Of a DNA stretch of 64,000 bases, positions 46,971 to 54,759 are shown piece after piece (position 1 is the stretch's first letter; every line of letters begins with the position of its first letter). Origin of the DNA: Chryseobacterium oranimense. GTDB lineage: Bacteria; Bacteroidota; Bacteroidia; Flavobacteriales; Weeksellaceae. The notes beneath the pieces are model-generated. The model had not been told where the DNA came from, did not search any database, and was given only the letters and a program-made list of their open reading frames with translations. Location: the NCBI RefSeq assembly GCF_900129755.1, contig NZ_FQWT01000001.1, positions 682,001 to 746,000 on the forward strand. The letters run 5' to 3'. Made by a program: the position numbers and the translations under genes.

Positions 46971-47027
46971 GTATTGGCTGATGTAAAATACAAAGCCGAA
47001 GCCCAGTTTTATGCATTAAGCCAATAC
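46971..47027 (+). terminator. Possible terminator or long hairpin after the protease gene
   Basis: GTATTGGCT (46971-46979) pairs with AGCCAATAC (47019-47027) across 39 nt and is followed by TGTTTTA. The long loop makes function uncertain. Confidence 0.4.
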
Positions 47028-47053
47028 TGTTTTATCCATAATCTATACAACCG

Positions 47054-48619
47054 TCAGTTTGTATTAAAATACTTTTTCAGATCCGATATGCTTTCTATCT
47101 TAAGACTCTGAGCCTGTTTCTTACGCATCATTAGTGCATAGGAATTATTGAATCCAAGCGGCTTCAACCATTGAATTCCATACTGTTTCCGGAATTCCGA
47201 ATCAACGTATTGATAGGTTTTATCAGCACTTTGTGTCACTGTTTTAAGCGTTTCCGGTGTAGGTTTTAAAAGCACCAGAAGTCCGGTTCCTGTATATTCA
47301 GGGTAAAAATCTATGGCATCATTCACCAGAGCATCAAAACAGATTTTGGTTCCTCCCAGTCCCGTCTTCGTTTCCGCTTTATAATCAGTATAGCCTTCAA
47401 TCAGCATTTTATACATTTCTGTGAGAATATACTGTTCCCCAAAGATTTTTGAGCCAATGCGTACCGTTCCGGAATTGCCTTTCCTTGAAGGTTTATAGAG
47501 TTTATTTTTAATTAAGAAATCCTTTGCGATCTTTTCCGGAGTCTGTTTAAGATAATCGGATTTATAATTCAGATCGGTCATGATGGAATCATTGAATTTA
47601 CCTTCCAAAAGGTTCAGTGTTTTTTCCAGATCAGGAAATTTCTGCAGGGTTTTGGTTTTAATAACCGGAGCAGCGAAATAAGGAGGAAATATTTTTTTAT
47701 CATCATTCAAAACATACAGATCAAAGGCTTTGATCCTGCCGTCCGTAGAATATCCGCTGATAAGATCCAGCTCTTTTTCATAGGCAGCTTTGTACATAAT
47801 AGCATCGTTTACCACCACAGGATTTACATTAAGCCCGTACACGGACCGCAGGCCAAGGTCTCCATCCTGCCTTCCCATAAATTCGGGAGTAAAACCAGCC
47901 TTAATTTTATTTCCTGAAACAGATTTGAACAGATAGACGGCTCCAACTAAGATTAATACAACGGGAACGATATATTTTAATTTCTGAAACAGGCGATATC
48001 CTGATTTCTGCACCACAGCAATACCCTGGTCCAGTAAAACCGCCAGTAATGCTGCCGGAATAGCTCCTGCCAGGATCATATTGGTATTATTCAATGAAAT
48101 TCCTCCGAAAATAAATTCACCCAACCCTCCTGCAGCTACAAACGAAGCTAAGGTAGCCACTCCGACATTGATGACAGCCGCTGTTCTTATCCCCGCAATG
48201 ATAACGGGCATTGCCAGTGGAAGTTCCACCTTAAAAAGAAGCTGGCTCCTGTTCATCCCCATTGCCTTTGCAGCTTCGATAACGGTTGGATTAACCCCTG
48301 TTATTCCTGTATACGTATTGCGGATAATGGGTAAAAGAGCATAGATCAGCAATGCAACGATGGCGGGTTTAGGCCCGATTCCGAAAGCAGGAATCATAAA
48401 GCCCAGCAAGGCAATACTTGGAATGGTCTGCAGAATTCCGGCTGCCCCCAAAACAGGGCTGGACAGCTTTCTTTTCCTGGCAATGAGAATACCTAATGGT
48501 ACACCGACGATAATAGCCAGAACCAGCGACAAAAAAGTAAGCCCCAGATGCTGTACAATCTGGGTCAGAAGTTTTTCCTGCTGTTCAATAATAAACTGCC
48601 AAAGGCTTTGCTGCGTCAT
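47054..48619 (-). CDS. ABC transporter permease fused to its substrate-binding domain (EgtU/OpuC-like)
   Basis: 521 residues. Residues 1 to about 215 are a membrane permease with the EAA loop (AAKAMGMNRSQLLFKVELPLAMP) and family segments such as GILQTIPSIALLGFMIPAFGIG. Residues from about 240 form a periplasmic binding domain of the OpuAC type (FTPEFMGRQDGDLGLRSVYGLN, FYPEYTGTGLLVLLKP). Fused permease-binding proteins of this family carry choline/betaine or, in Gram-positives, ergothioneine (EgtU). Next-door egtB and egtD favour ergothioneine, although betaine uptake remains possible. It overlaps the ATPase gene by 4 nt. Confidence 0.83.
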   Translation of the reverse strand: MTQQSLWQFIIEQQEKLLTQIVQHLGLTFLSLVLAIIVGVPLGILIARKRKLSSPVLGAAGILQTIPSIALLGFMIPAFGIGPKPAIVALLIYALLPIIRNTYTGITGVNPTVIEAAKAMGMNRSQLLFKVELPLAMPVIIAGIRTAAVINVGVATLASFVAAGGLGEFIFGGISLNNTNMILAGAIPAALLAVLLDQGIAVVQKSGYRLFQKLKYIVPVVLILVGAVYLFKSVSGNKIKAGFTPEFMGRQDGDLGLRSVYGLNVNPVVVNDAIMYKAAYEKELDLISGYSTDGRIKAFDLYVLNDDKKIFPPYFAAPVIKTKTLQKFPDLEKTLNLLEGKFNDSIMTDLNYKSDYLKQTPEKIAKDFLIKNKLYKPSRKGNSGTVRIGSKIFGEQYILTEMYKMLIEGYTDYKAETKTGLGGTKICFDALVNDAIDFYPEYTGTGLLVLLKPTPETLKTVTQSADKTYQYVDSEFRKQYGIQWLKPLGFNNSYALMMRKKQAQSLKIESISDLKKYFNTN

Positions 48620-49530
48620 ATGATCTGTAATTTTCTGTAATCATTAAATGCTTTGATCAGGTTTTCGTAATAGAGAGTATTTTTATGATCCGAACTTAAT
48701 TTTTGCAGGGCATCCCAAACACTTGTATTTTCATTAAAACCCAATTCTGAGTTCAGGACAGTACCTGTATCTTTCAATGTTGCTATCTTATATTCAAGCA
48801 AAAGCCTGTTTTCAGCAAAAAAATCTGTGACAAAATCATTTTGAGGGCGGTAAAGCATTTCTTTTGGCGTTCCGGTCTGAATAATTTTCCCTTTATCCAT
48901 TAAGCAAATCCGGTGACCCAGTTCAAAAGCTTCCTGTACATCGTGGGTAACGAGGATGATCGTCTTGTTTTTAAGTTCCTCGAGGGATTTAAATTCTGAA
49001 TGAATATCTGCTTTGGTGATATTATCTAATGCCCCGAAAGGTTCATCCATCAGCAAAACAGGGGTATTGGCAATCAGGGCCCGGGCAATTCCCACTCTCT
49101 GCTGCTGACCTCCGCTGAGCTCATTGGGAAATCTCGAAAGTACGTCTTCGGAAAGGTGAAGCTTATGTAAAAGTTCATAAGTCCGGTTCTGAGTCTTTAC
49201 TTTGTCCCACTTCAGGAGCTCAGGAACTACAGCAATGTTCTGTCTGATCGTATAATGGGGAAACAAGCCGGCATGCTGCATCACAAAACCGATTCCCATC
49301 CGAAGTTCTTCCGGTTTCTGATCGCGTATATTTTTGCCGTCAATGAAAATATTCCCGGAATCTGCTTCTATGAGTCGATTGATCATTTTAAGCGTGGTTG
49401 TTTTGCCACAACCGCTGGTTCCGAGAAGCACCAGGATTTCCTGATCATTGGCATGAAAGGAAATATGGTCAACTGCCGGTTTTCCGTTAAAATTCTTTGA
49501 AACTGATTCTACTTTGATCATACACACCAA
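48616..49530 (-). CDS. ABC transporter ATP-binding protein (OpuCA/EgtV-like)
   Basis: 304 residues. Walker A LGTSGCGKTT, signature LSGGQQQRVGIARAL, Walker B VLLMDEPFGALD and ILVTHDVQEAFELG are intact. Unlike some OpuCA proteins, no CBS domain pair is present; the C-terminus ends soon after FFAENRLLLEYKIATLK and a short tail. It energises the fused permease. Its start lies 1 bp from the egtB stop, so egtB and the transporter are cotranscribed. Confidence 0.87.
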   Translation of the reverse strand: MVCMIKVESVSKNFNGKPAVDHISFHANDQEILVLLGTSGCGKTTTLKMINRLIEADSGNIFIDGKNIRDQKPEELRMGIGFVMQHAGLFPHYTIRQNIAVVPELLKWDKVKTQNRTYELLHKLHLSEDVLSRFPNELSGGQQQRVGIARALIANTPVLLMDEPFGALDNITKADIHSEFKSLEELKNKTIILVTHDVQEAFELGHRICLMDKGKIIQTGTPKEMLYRPQNDFVTDFFAENRLLLEYKIATLKDTGTVLNSELGFNENTSVWDALQKLSSDHKNTLYYENLIKAFNDYRKLQII

Positions 49531-49531
49531 A

Positions 49532-50704
49532 TTATCGGGCCAGCCTGATTCCTGTAAACTGCCATTTCAGATTGGTCTGGAAAAAATTACGGTAGGTATT
49601 CCTGCTATGCCCGGGAGGTGTAGCCTCCGAAGCTCCGCGCAAAACCGTTTGATTGACCATGAATTTTCCGTTGTACTCTCCTACTGCTCCGGCTTCTTTT
49701 TTAAAACCGGGATAAGGCAGGTACGCGGAATTAGTCCATTCCCAACGGCTTCCCCAATCTAAATGTTCTGAGGCAACCTCCCATTCAGCTTCGGTAGGCA
49801 GGCGCATTCCTTTCCAGGATGCAAAGGCGGATGCTTCATAAAAATTGATATGGCAGACTGCTTCATTCAGGTCGATTTCCTGCAAACCGTTTAAGGTATA
49901 ATTCATCCATTGACAGTCAATATAATGCCAGTACAGCGGAGATCGGGCATTATTTTGCTTCACCCAGTCCCAGCCTTCGGCATGCCAGTGCCTGAAATCG
50001 GTATACCCTCCTGCCTCCATAAATTCCAGATACTCTCTGTTGGTAACCAGCCGGTCCGCCATTTCAAAATTATGAAGATACACTTTATGCCTGCCAAGCT
50101 CATTATCAAAACAAAAGCCTTCTCCGTTAAAGCCTATTTCATAAACACCTTCAGGAAACCTGATCATTTCAGTATTTCCCGGATCAGGTTTTGGCAAAGT
50201 ACCTTCTGATTTATAAGCCGGGAAAAGCGGATTATGCCCCAGTATATATTTAATATCAGTTATTAAAAGTTCCTGATGCTGCTGTTCGTGGTTAAGACCC
50301 AGTTCTAAAAGCGGTTCAACAGCTTCAGTCATAAACCGGCTTTCAAGAAAGATTTTCATGTGCTCGTCCACATACCTGCGGTATTTATAAATATCGGAAA
50401 CGGAAGGCCGGCTTAAGTTTCCACGGTCGGTACGGATTACTCTTGCTCCAATGGTTTCGTAATAGCTGTTAAAAACAAAATTATATTGCGGATCAAAAAT
50501 TTTATAATCCGGAAAATTAGGTTCCAGAATAAACGTTTCAAAAAACCAGGTGGTGTGGCCGAGGTGCCATTTCGGAGGACTTACATCTACAATGGGCTGT
50601 ACAACATAGTCCTCTATTTCCAGAGGGGCACATATTTCTTCGGAATGTTTCCGGATATCGGCGTATTGTTTTACTAAATCTGATGTTGCTATGTTTGGAG
50701 TCAT
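49532..50704 (-). CDS. egtB: Ergothioneine sulfoxide synthase EgtB
   Basis: 390 residues. The DinB_2 N-terminal part supplies the iron triad: WHLGHTTWFFE (His50) and NHEQQHQELL (His139, His143). The C-terminal FGE-sulfatase-type domain has VTNREYLEFMEAGGYTDFRHW, CHINFYEASAFASWKGMRLPTEAEWEVASEH and VNQTVLRGASEATP. EgtB uses Fe(II) and O2 to join a thiol donor (cysteine or gamma-glutamylcysteine) to hercynine. With EgtD upstream and no EgtA or EgtC in the window, the direct cysteine route is possible. Start ATG at 50702-50704. Confidence 0.92.
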   Translation of the reverse strand: MTPNIATSDLVKQYADIRKHSEEICAPLEIEDYVVQPIVDVSPPKWHLGHTTWFFETFILEPNFPDYKIFDPQYNFVFNSYYETIGARVIRTDRGNLSRPSVSDIYKYRRYVDEHMKIFLESRFMTEAVEPLLELGLNHEQQHQELLITDIKYILGHNPLFPAYKSEGTLPKPDPGNTEMIRFPEGVYEIGFNGEGFCFDNELGRHKVYLHNFEMADRLVTNREYLEFMEAGGYTDFRHWHAEGWDWVKQNNARSPLYWHYIDCQWMNYTLNGLQEIDLNEAVCHINFYEASAFASWKGMRLPTEAEWEVASEHLDWGSRWEWTNSAYLPYPGFKKEAGAVGEYNGKFMVNQTVLRGASEATPPGHSRNTYRNFFQTNLKWQFTGIRLAR

Positions 50705-50744
50705 GTGCTTGAGTTTTAGTTACTGAGTTTGATTGATTCTTATG

Positions 50745-50811
50745 TTTTTGCTCTCGCTGATTAAGCAGATTTAACGATTTTATAAGAATGGCTGAATCTG
50801 TGTAATCTGAT
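50745..50811 (-). repeat. Dispersed repeat of the CTCGCAGATT family, tandem copy 1
   Basis: TTTTTGCTCTCGCTGATT, then GCAGATTT, then TTTTATAAGAATGGCTGAATC and TGTAATCTGAT. A near-identical unit follows at 50839-50905; the two lie in the 224-bp egtD-egtB gap. Confidence 0.75.
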
Positions 50812-50838
50812 AGATATGTGGGAGATCTTATTTCTTTT

Positions 50839-50905
50839 TTTTTGCTCTCGCAGATCAGGCATATTGAGCAGATTTTTATAAGAATGGCTGAATCTGTAAT
50901 CTGAT
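50839..50905 (-). repeat. Dispersed repeat of the CTCGCAGATT family, tandem copy 2
   Basis: TTTTTGCTCTCGCAGAT, GAGCAGATTT, TTATAAGAATGGCTGAATC and TAATCTGAT match copy 1 (50745-50811). The two copies are in direct orientation, about 94 bp apart start to start. Confidence 0.75.
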
Positions 50906-50928
50906 GATCTGGGGTAATTTCTATTATT

Positions 50929-51912
50929 TTATTTTACTTCCCAGACGGTGTCTACAAACCAATTTTTTGAATCTTTGATTTCTCCTACCCTTTTAAAATC
51001 TGATTTCTCTCTTAGTTCTTCTATTTTTTCTGTGGAAAATTTCTGTGAAATTTCCATATCGATAAGTTCATTTTCTTCAAATGAAATTCTGTCTTCTCCT
51101 ATCGTTACCGTCTGGTCCTTCAGGCTTACCAGAAAACTTCTGCAGGCCCCGCTTACAGGATCGTAGGTTTGGTAATGCTGAAACTGTTGCGGATCGAAGT
51201 TGGCACCGAGTTCCCTGTTGATACGGCTCAGCAGATTAAGGTTAAAAGCCGCAGTAATTCCATTTTTATCGTTGTAGGCGTTTAAAATAATGTGCGGGTT
51301 TTTCTTAAGATCAAAACCGATCAGCAGCTTATCTCCGGAAGCCAGATTTCGGTTTAAATCATATAGAAAATTTTCAGCTTCTTCTATATTCATATTGCCG
51401 ATATTGCTGCCCAGAAACAGGATCACCTTCTTCCTGTCTGATAATGAGGCTGCTTTCTGAAGCATTTCAAAGTACTCGCCTTCCAGGGTAACTGTTTTCA
51501 GATCCGGTAATTCCCGGGTTAATTTTTCATTTAAAATAGAAAGAATATTACCCGAAATATCAATGGGCATATAGGTAAAATCAGTTTTCTTTTCAACGAG
51601 GTACCTGAGTAAAAACGTAGATTTCATTGCATCCCCTGCTCCCAGCTCTATAAGGTCGAAAGCTTCATTTTCCGGGATGATGAGACTGGCGAGATCTGCT
51701 GTTTTATTTTTGAAGATGTCTAGTTCACATTGGGTAAGATAGTATTCGGGCATGGCCATAATTTCCTGGAAAATGCGGTCTCCCGTTTTATCATAAAAAT
51801 ACTTGGAAGATAACCTTTTCGGAATGCTTTTCAGGCCCTCAAGAACATCAGGACGAAAACTGCCGGCATGACGGTTCTCAACCATTGCATGTGGTTTTAA
51901 CTGTAAATTCAT
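50929..51912 (-). CDS. egtD: L-histidine N-alpha-methyltransferase EgtD
   Basis: 327 residues, the family length. Diagnostic segments are LSSKYFYDKTGDRIFQEIMAMPEYYLTQCE at the N-terminus, DLIELGAGDAMKSTFLLRYL (SAM motif I), MPIDISGNIL, ILFLGSNIGNMNIEEAENFL and the SQKFSTEKIEEL end. EgtD trimethylates histidine with SAM to hercynine, the first step of ergothioneine synthesis. It lies upstream of egtB and the transporter on one strand; the intervening repeats may separate the transcripts. Confidence 0.93.
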   Translation of the reverse strand: MNLQLKPHAMVENRHAGSFRPDVLEGLKSIPKRLSSKYFYDKTGDRIFQEIMAMPEYYLTQCELDIFKNKTADLASLIIPENEAFDLIELGAGDAMKSTFLLRYLVEKKTDFTYMPIDISGNILSILNEKLTRELPDLKTVTLEGEYFEMLQKAASLSDRKKVILFLGSNIGNMNIEEAENFLYDLNRNLASGDKLLIGFDLKKNPHIILNAYNDKNGITAAFNLNLLSRINRELGANFDPQQFQHYQTYDPVSGACRSFLVSLKDQTVTIGEDRISFEENELIDMEISQKFSTEKIEELREKSDFKRVGEIKDSKNWFVDTVWEVK

Positions 51913-52041
51913 ATGTTTTAATTTGTGTGGTTTTTAGTTCACTACAACTATCTTGCCGCTCCAACATTAAATTCCATAAAACATCCTTAGTTTCAGCTTA
52001 ATAAATATATTAATTTTATATTTATCGTAAGATTTAAAAAA

Positions 52042-52482
52042 ATGCCATTCGATCAATCTGTATTAACGGAAAAATTAAAGAAACGAGACCACGATTTTTT
52101 AATACTGAAAAAAGACATCCTAGAAACTGTTTTCAATAAGGATGAAATTGTCTTTACCCTTATTAAAATCCGAAAAAGTGAAATTCCGGATATTCATTCC
52201 TTTATTATTTCAGCAATGGCGGCTTCCGGATCGGATGAGTTTGAAATACAGAATTCAGAAATCATCCTGAGGGATCGGGAATCAATGGCAGGAAAAATTG
52301 CTGATTTTGAAAGACGCTGGAAGGTTCGTTTAGAATTAGAGACTTATTTGGACGGCGAAGCTCAGTATGTGTATGAGACAGATGCAGATCCCAGCAGACA
52401 GAGCTATGACAGTGAGATCAGCTATATTATTGAAGCAGAAGATTTTTTTATCTACTTTTTTACCCATCACTTTTATTATTAA
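52042..52482 (+). CDS. Unknown small cytosolic protein
   Basis: 146 residues, charged, with no signal or membrane segment. Segments include IRKSEIPDIHSFIISAMAASGSDEFEIQN and a C-terminal acidic/aromatic run (ISYIIEAEDFFIYFFTHHFYY). I recognise no family. It stands alone, divergent from egtD across 129 bp. Frame and codon use look genuine. Confidence 0.6.
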   Translation: MPFDQSVLTEKLKKRDHDFLILKKDILETVFNKDEIVFTLIKIRKSEIPDIHSFIISAMAASGSDEFEIQNSEIILRDRESMAGKIADFERRWKVRLELETYLDGEAQYVYETDADPSRQSYDSEISYIIEAEDFFIYFFTHHFYY

Positions 52483-52512
52483 TACGTAGTTTTCTTGACG
52501 CAAAGAATAATT

Positions 52513-52539
52513 AAGGATGGCTCATATTGTAAGGATGGC
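52513..52539 (+). repeat. Short AAGGATGGC direct repeat
   Basis: AAGGATGGC occurs at 52513 and 52531 in the gap after the small protein gene; AAGATGG follows at 52541. The preceding words GACGCAAAGAA are also common in intergenic repeats of this genus by memory. Confidence 0.4.
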
Positions 52540-52614
52540 AAAGATGGATCAACTTGATCTTATGAAGCGTTGATATTACCGATTGGTTAATAAGAGTACT
52601 AAATGCAGATTGGT

Positions 52615-53766
52615 TTACTGTGAGACATTACTCCCGGGATTTTGTCCGTACTTCATTTTATTGATCAGAGGGTTGGCATACATGGCCAGGAAAAATTCTT
52701 TGGAGACAGCATCAGACGGGTCAATACGCATTTCGAGCCTGCGTACAAACAGCTGTTTTTCCTGTTCGGTATATTCTGAAGCGTAAGTATCGGTGTCGTG
52801 GAGAAGATCATAAGCGATAAACTTGGTGGGCCAAAGTTTATAGTTCTGCAGGATGGAATCGTCAATCATCTGGGCAATCGCCTGCAGCTGCTTATTTTTG
52901 TTCTCAAGGTGCGCTATATCGTCCAGTTCCGCATCCAGTACGGTTCCTGCATGAATGTGGATTCTTTTCTTTTGCCCCAGTACTCCGCTCAGCATGGTCA
53001 TAAAATCTTCATCCTTGCCTTTTATGTATTCCTCATCCCTGTGCCTGGCCAGAAGCTGCGGCATTTTTAAGGAATCGGTAGGGTCGTATTCGTAAGAGAT
53101 GGATATGGGAACTATTTTGAGTGTTTTAAAATAATCCGTCAAAGAAAGATCGCCCGCTGCCATTGCCAGCATTTTTAAAACGCCTTGCTGGGTAGCATCG
53201 TTTCCGTCTTTGGTACGGCCTTCCCTCTGGGCAATCCACACGGAACGTTTTTCAACATGTAAAAGCTGTTCAATATATTCGGACATGGTCTGGGAACTCT
53301 TCAGCTGCTCACGGATGGACAGCCCTCTCTGAACCAGAAAGTTACGGTTAAGCTTGGCCAGTACGTGTAAAAATGTTTTCTGAACCAGGTTGTCCCCAAT
53401 TGCGGACGAGGTCATGATAAACCCTTTCTCAAGCAGCACCAGATTCAGCAGCGAGGTATCCAAAACAATATCCCTGTGGTTGGAAACGAAGAGATAAGGT
53501 GTATTGGGATCCAGCTTTTCAAACCCGGAAGTCGTTAAACCCTCAGAACTCTTCGCCAGGATCTGACGAATCGTGTGGGCAATAAACTGGTGCTGAAAAT
53601 CGCTTATGGAATGAATATTTTTAAACTGTTCCCTCCAGACCTGCTTATCAACATCAGGAAAGGTGAACCCCATCAGTGCCGTCATCATAGGATCACGGGC
53701 GATTCCCCGCAATGCTTCATTTACTTCATGATCATAAAAAGGCCTGATTTCATCGAACTTCGACAT
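52615..53766 (-). CDS. Glycerol-3-phosphate/1-acylglycerol-3-phosphate acyltransferase family protein
   Basis: 383 residues from ATG 53764-53766 (MSKFDEIRPFYDHEVNEAL); 13 codons upstream are in frame but lack support. Acyltransferase block I is VSNHRDIVLDTSLLNLVL (an HxxxxD arrangement), block II includes FLVQRGLSIREQL and block III is AQREGRTKDGNDATQQGVLKML. The enzyme would acylate a glycerophosphate in phospholipid synthesis at the inner membrane, or another lipid acceptor. No operon partner. Confidence 0.82.
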   Translation of the reverse strand: MSKFDEIRPFYDHEVNEALRGIARDPMMTALMGFTFPDVDKQVWREQFKNIHSISDFQHQFIAHTIRQILAKSSEGLTTSGFEKLDPNTPYLFVSNHRDIVLDTSLLNLVLLEKGFIMTSSAIGDNLVQKTFLHVLAKLNRNFLVQRGLSIREQLKSSQTMSEYIEQLLHVEKRSVWIAQREGRTKDGNDATQQGVLKMLAMAAGDLSLTDYFKTLKIVPISISYEYDPTDSLKMPQLLARHRDEEYIKGKDEDFMTMLSGVLGQKKRIHIHAGTVLDAELDDIAHLENKNKQLQAIAQMIDDSILQNYKLWPTKFIAYDLLHDTDTYASEYTEQEKQLFVRRLEMRIDPSDAVSKEFFLAMYANPLINKMKYGQNPGSNVSQ

Positions 53767-53805
53767 GGAATGATTTAAGATTAATACTATTTTGCAAAAG
53801 AACAA

Positions 53806-54126
53806 AAATTTATCGAGGCTACGCTACAATGTTTGTTAAAGTATTATGATTGACGTTTAAGTTTAAAAAAATACCCTGTTCTGAACGTGGCAGTCCATTT
53901 TTATCGGCCTGGGAAGCTGTAGCGTTAAAAAAAATAAAAATTGATCCGTTAAAAAATTCCCACTGTTTGAGTGCGGACGGAACATTGAACCGAAGGAGAA
54001 ACATTCAATCCGCACGAGTTTTGGGAATTTTAGGAGCAAATTTTATTTTTTAGCGAAAGATTCCAAGCCTTGAATTTTTGGTTCTTTTGTTTCAAGACAA
54101 AAGAACAATTGATAAAAAACAACCCA
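53806..54126. other. Intergenic region, relic-like repeat
   Basis: 321 bp with the hairpin repeat at 54069-54106 near its right end. A 67-codon frame at 53850-54053 has an odd composition and no promoter; I regard it as non-coding repeat DNA. I recall similar sequence as a widely dispersed element in Chryseobacterium genomes, which I cannot confirm here. Confidence 0.45.
54069..54106 (-). repeat. TTCTTTTGT hairpin repeat, copy 2 (inverted)
   Basis: GTTCTTTTGT (54081-54090) pairs with ACAAAAGAAC (54097-54106) around TTCAAG; TTGAATTTTTG precedes. Read on the minus strand, it is the unit at 44939-44976 with a compensatory G-C for A-T pair at the stem base. Confidence 0.7.
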
Positions 54127-54672
54127 TTATTTTACTTTTTCCAGCAGATACAGTTTAGCTCCGGAAAAAGCCAGTTTAGGCATCAGGTTTCCTTCCAGAA
54201 CCATCGTTTTGTTGTTGACGTCAATTACTGAAATATAATTGTTGGAATTGTATTCTATATAGTTTTCCTTTTCTTTGGTTGCAGGATTCTTTCCGAATTC
54301 CATAGAATATTTTACCCAGTCTTCATCGCCGGAGCTGCAGTGTACGGGTTTGAATTTGGATTTTTTAGCCTTGAAAACAATCTGATCGTAGCCGTCCGCA
54401 CAGTCGGAAGTGAACGAGCTTTCCGGGTTCTGATCGTTTGAAAATTCTTCAAAAGAGCCTTTGTAAACGCCTACCACTTTCCAGGTTCCGTCTACACGGT
54501 CTTCATCTATTTTTCCTTTGGCTTTGCTTACGGCCCAGCTGATCCCGTTTACGGTTCCTTTTACAGCCTTGTAACCTACTTTGGCAACTCCTGTCACTAC
54601 TTTTGTTGCAGTTCTTACCACACAGGAATTCAGTACAAGAACGGCTGAAAGGAGGAATATTGTTTTTTTCAT
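54127..54672 (-). CDS. Predicted lipoprotein, unknown function
   Basis: 181 residues. A lipoprotein signal ends at the lipobox LNSC (Cys17). The next segment VVRTATKVVTGVAKVGYKAVKGTVNGISWAVSK is small-residue rich and amphipathic. The rest is beta-rich with DGTWKVVGVYKGSFEEF, resembling lipocalin-like lipoproteins of Bacteroidota. Two Cys pairs (DCADGYD, HCSSGDED) may form a disulfide. Function unknown. Confidence 0.7.
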   Translation of the reverse strand: MKKTIFLLSAVLVLNSCVVRTATKVVTGVAKVGYKAVKGTVNGISWAVSKAKGKIDEDRVDGTWKVVGVYKGSFEEFSNDQNPESSFTSDCADGYDQIVFKAKKSKFKPVHCSSGDEDWVKYSMEFGKNPATKEKENYIEYNSNNYISVIDVNNKTMVLEGNLMPKLAFSGAKLYLLEKVK

Positions 54673-54759
54673 TTGTCAGGTTTTTTATTGTTGCGAAGAT
54701 AGGTTTTTTGGAAGATAAGATAATTTGATATATTAAGATCAAAAAATTATAATAATAAA

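Noticed and set aside
44939..50905. CRISPR array from repeated intergenic words
   Set aside because: Copies are few, unevenly spaced and scattered, with no regular spacers or cas genes.
50745..50905. Riboswitch in the egtD-egtB gap
   Set aside because: The sequence is two tandem copies of a dispersed repeat that occurs elsewhere in unrelated gaps.
53850..54053. 67-codon frame in the repeat-bearing gap
   Set aside because: Composition is odd, no start context, and it overlaps what appears to be dispersed repeat DNA.
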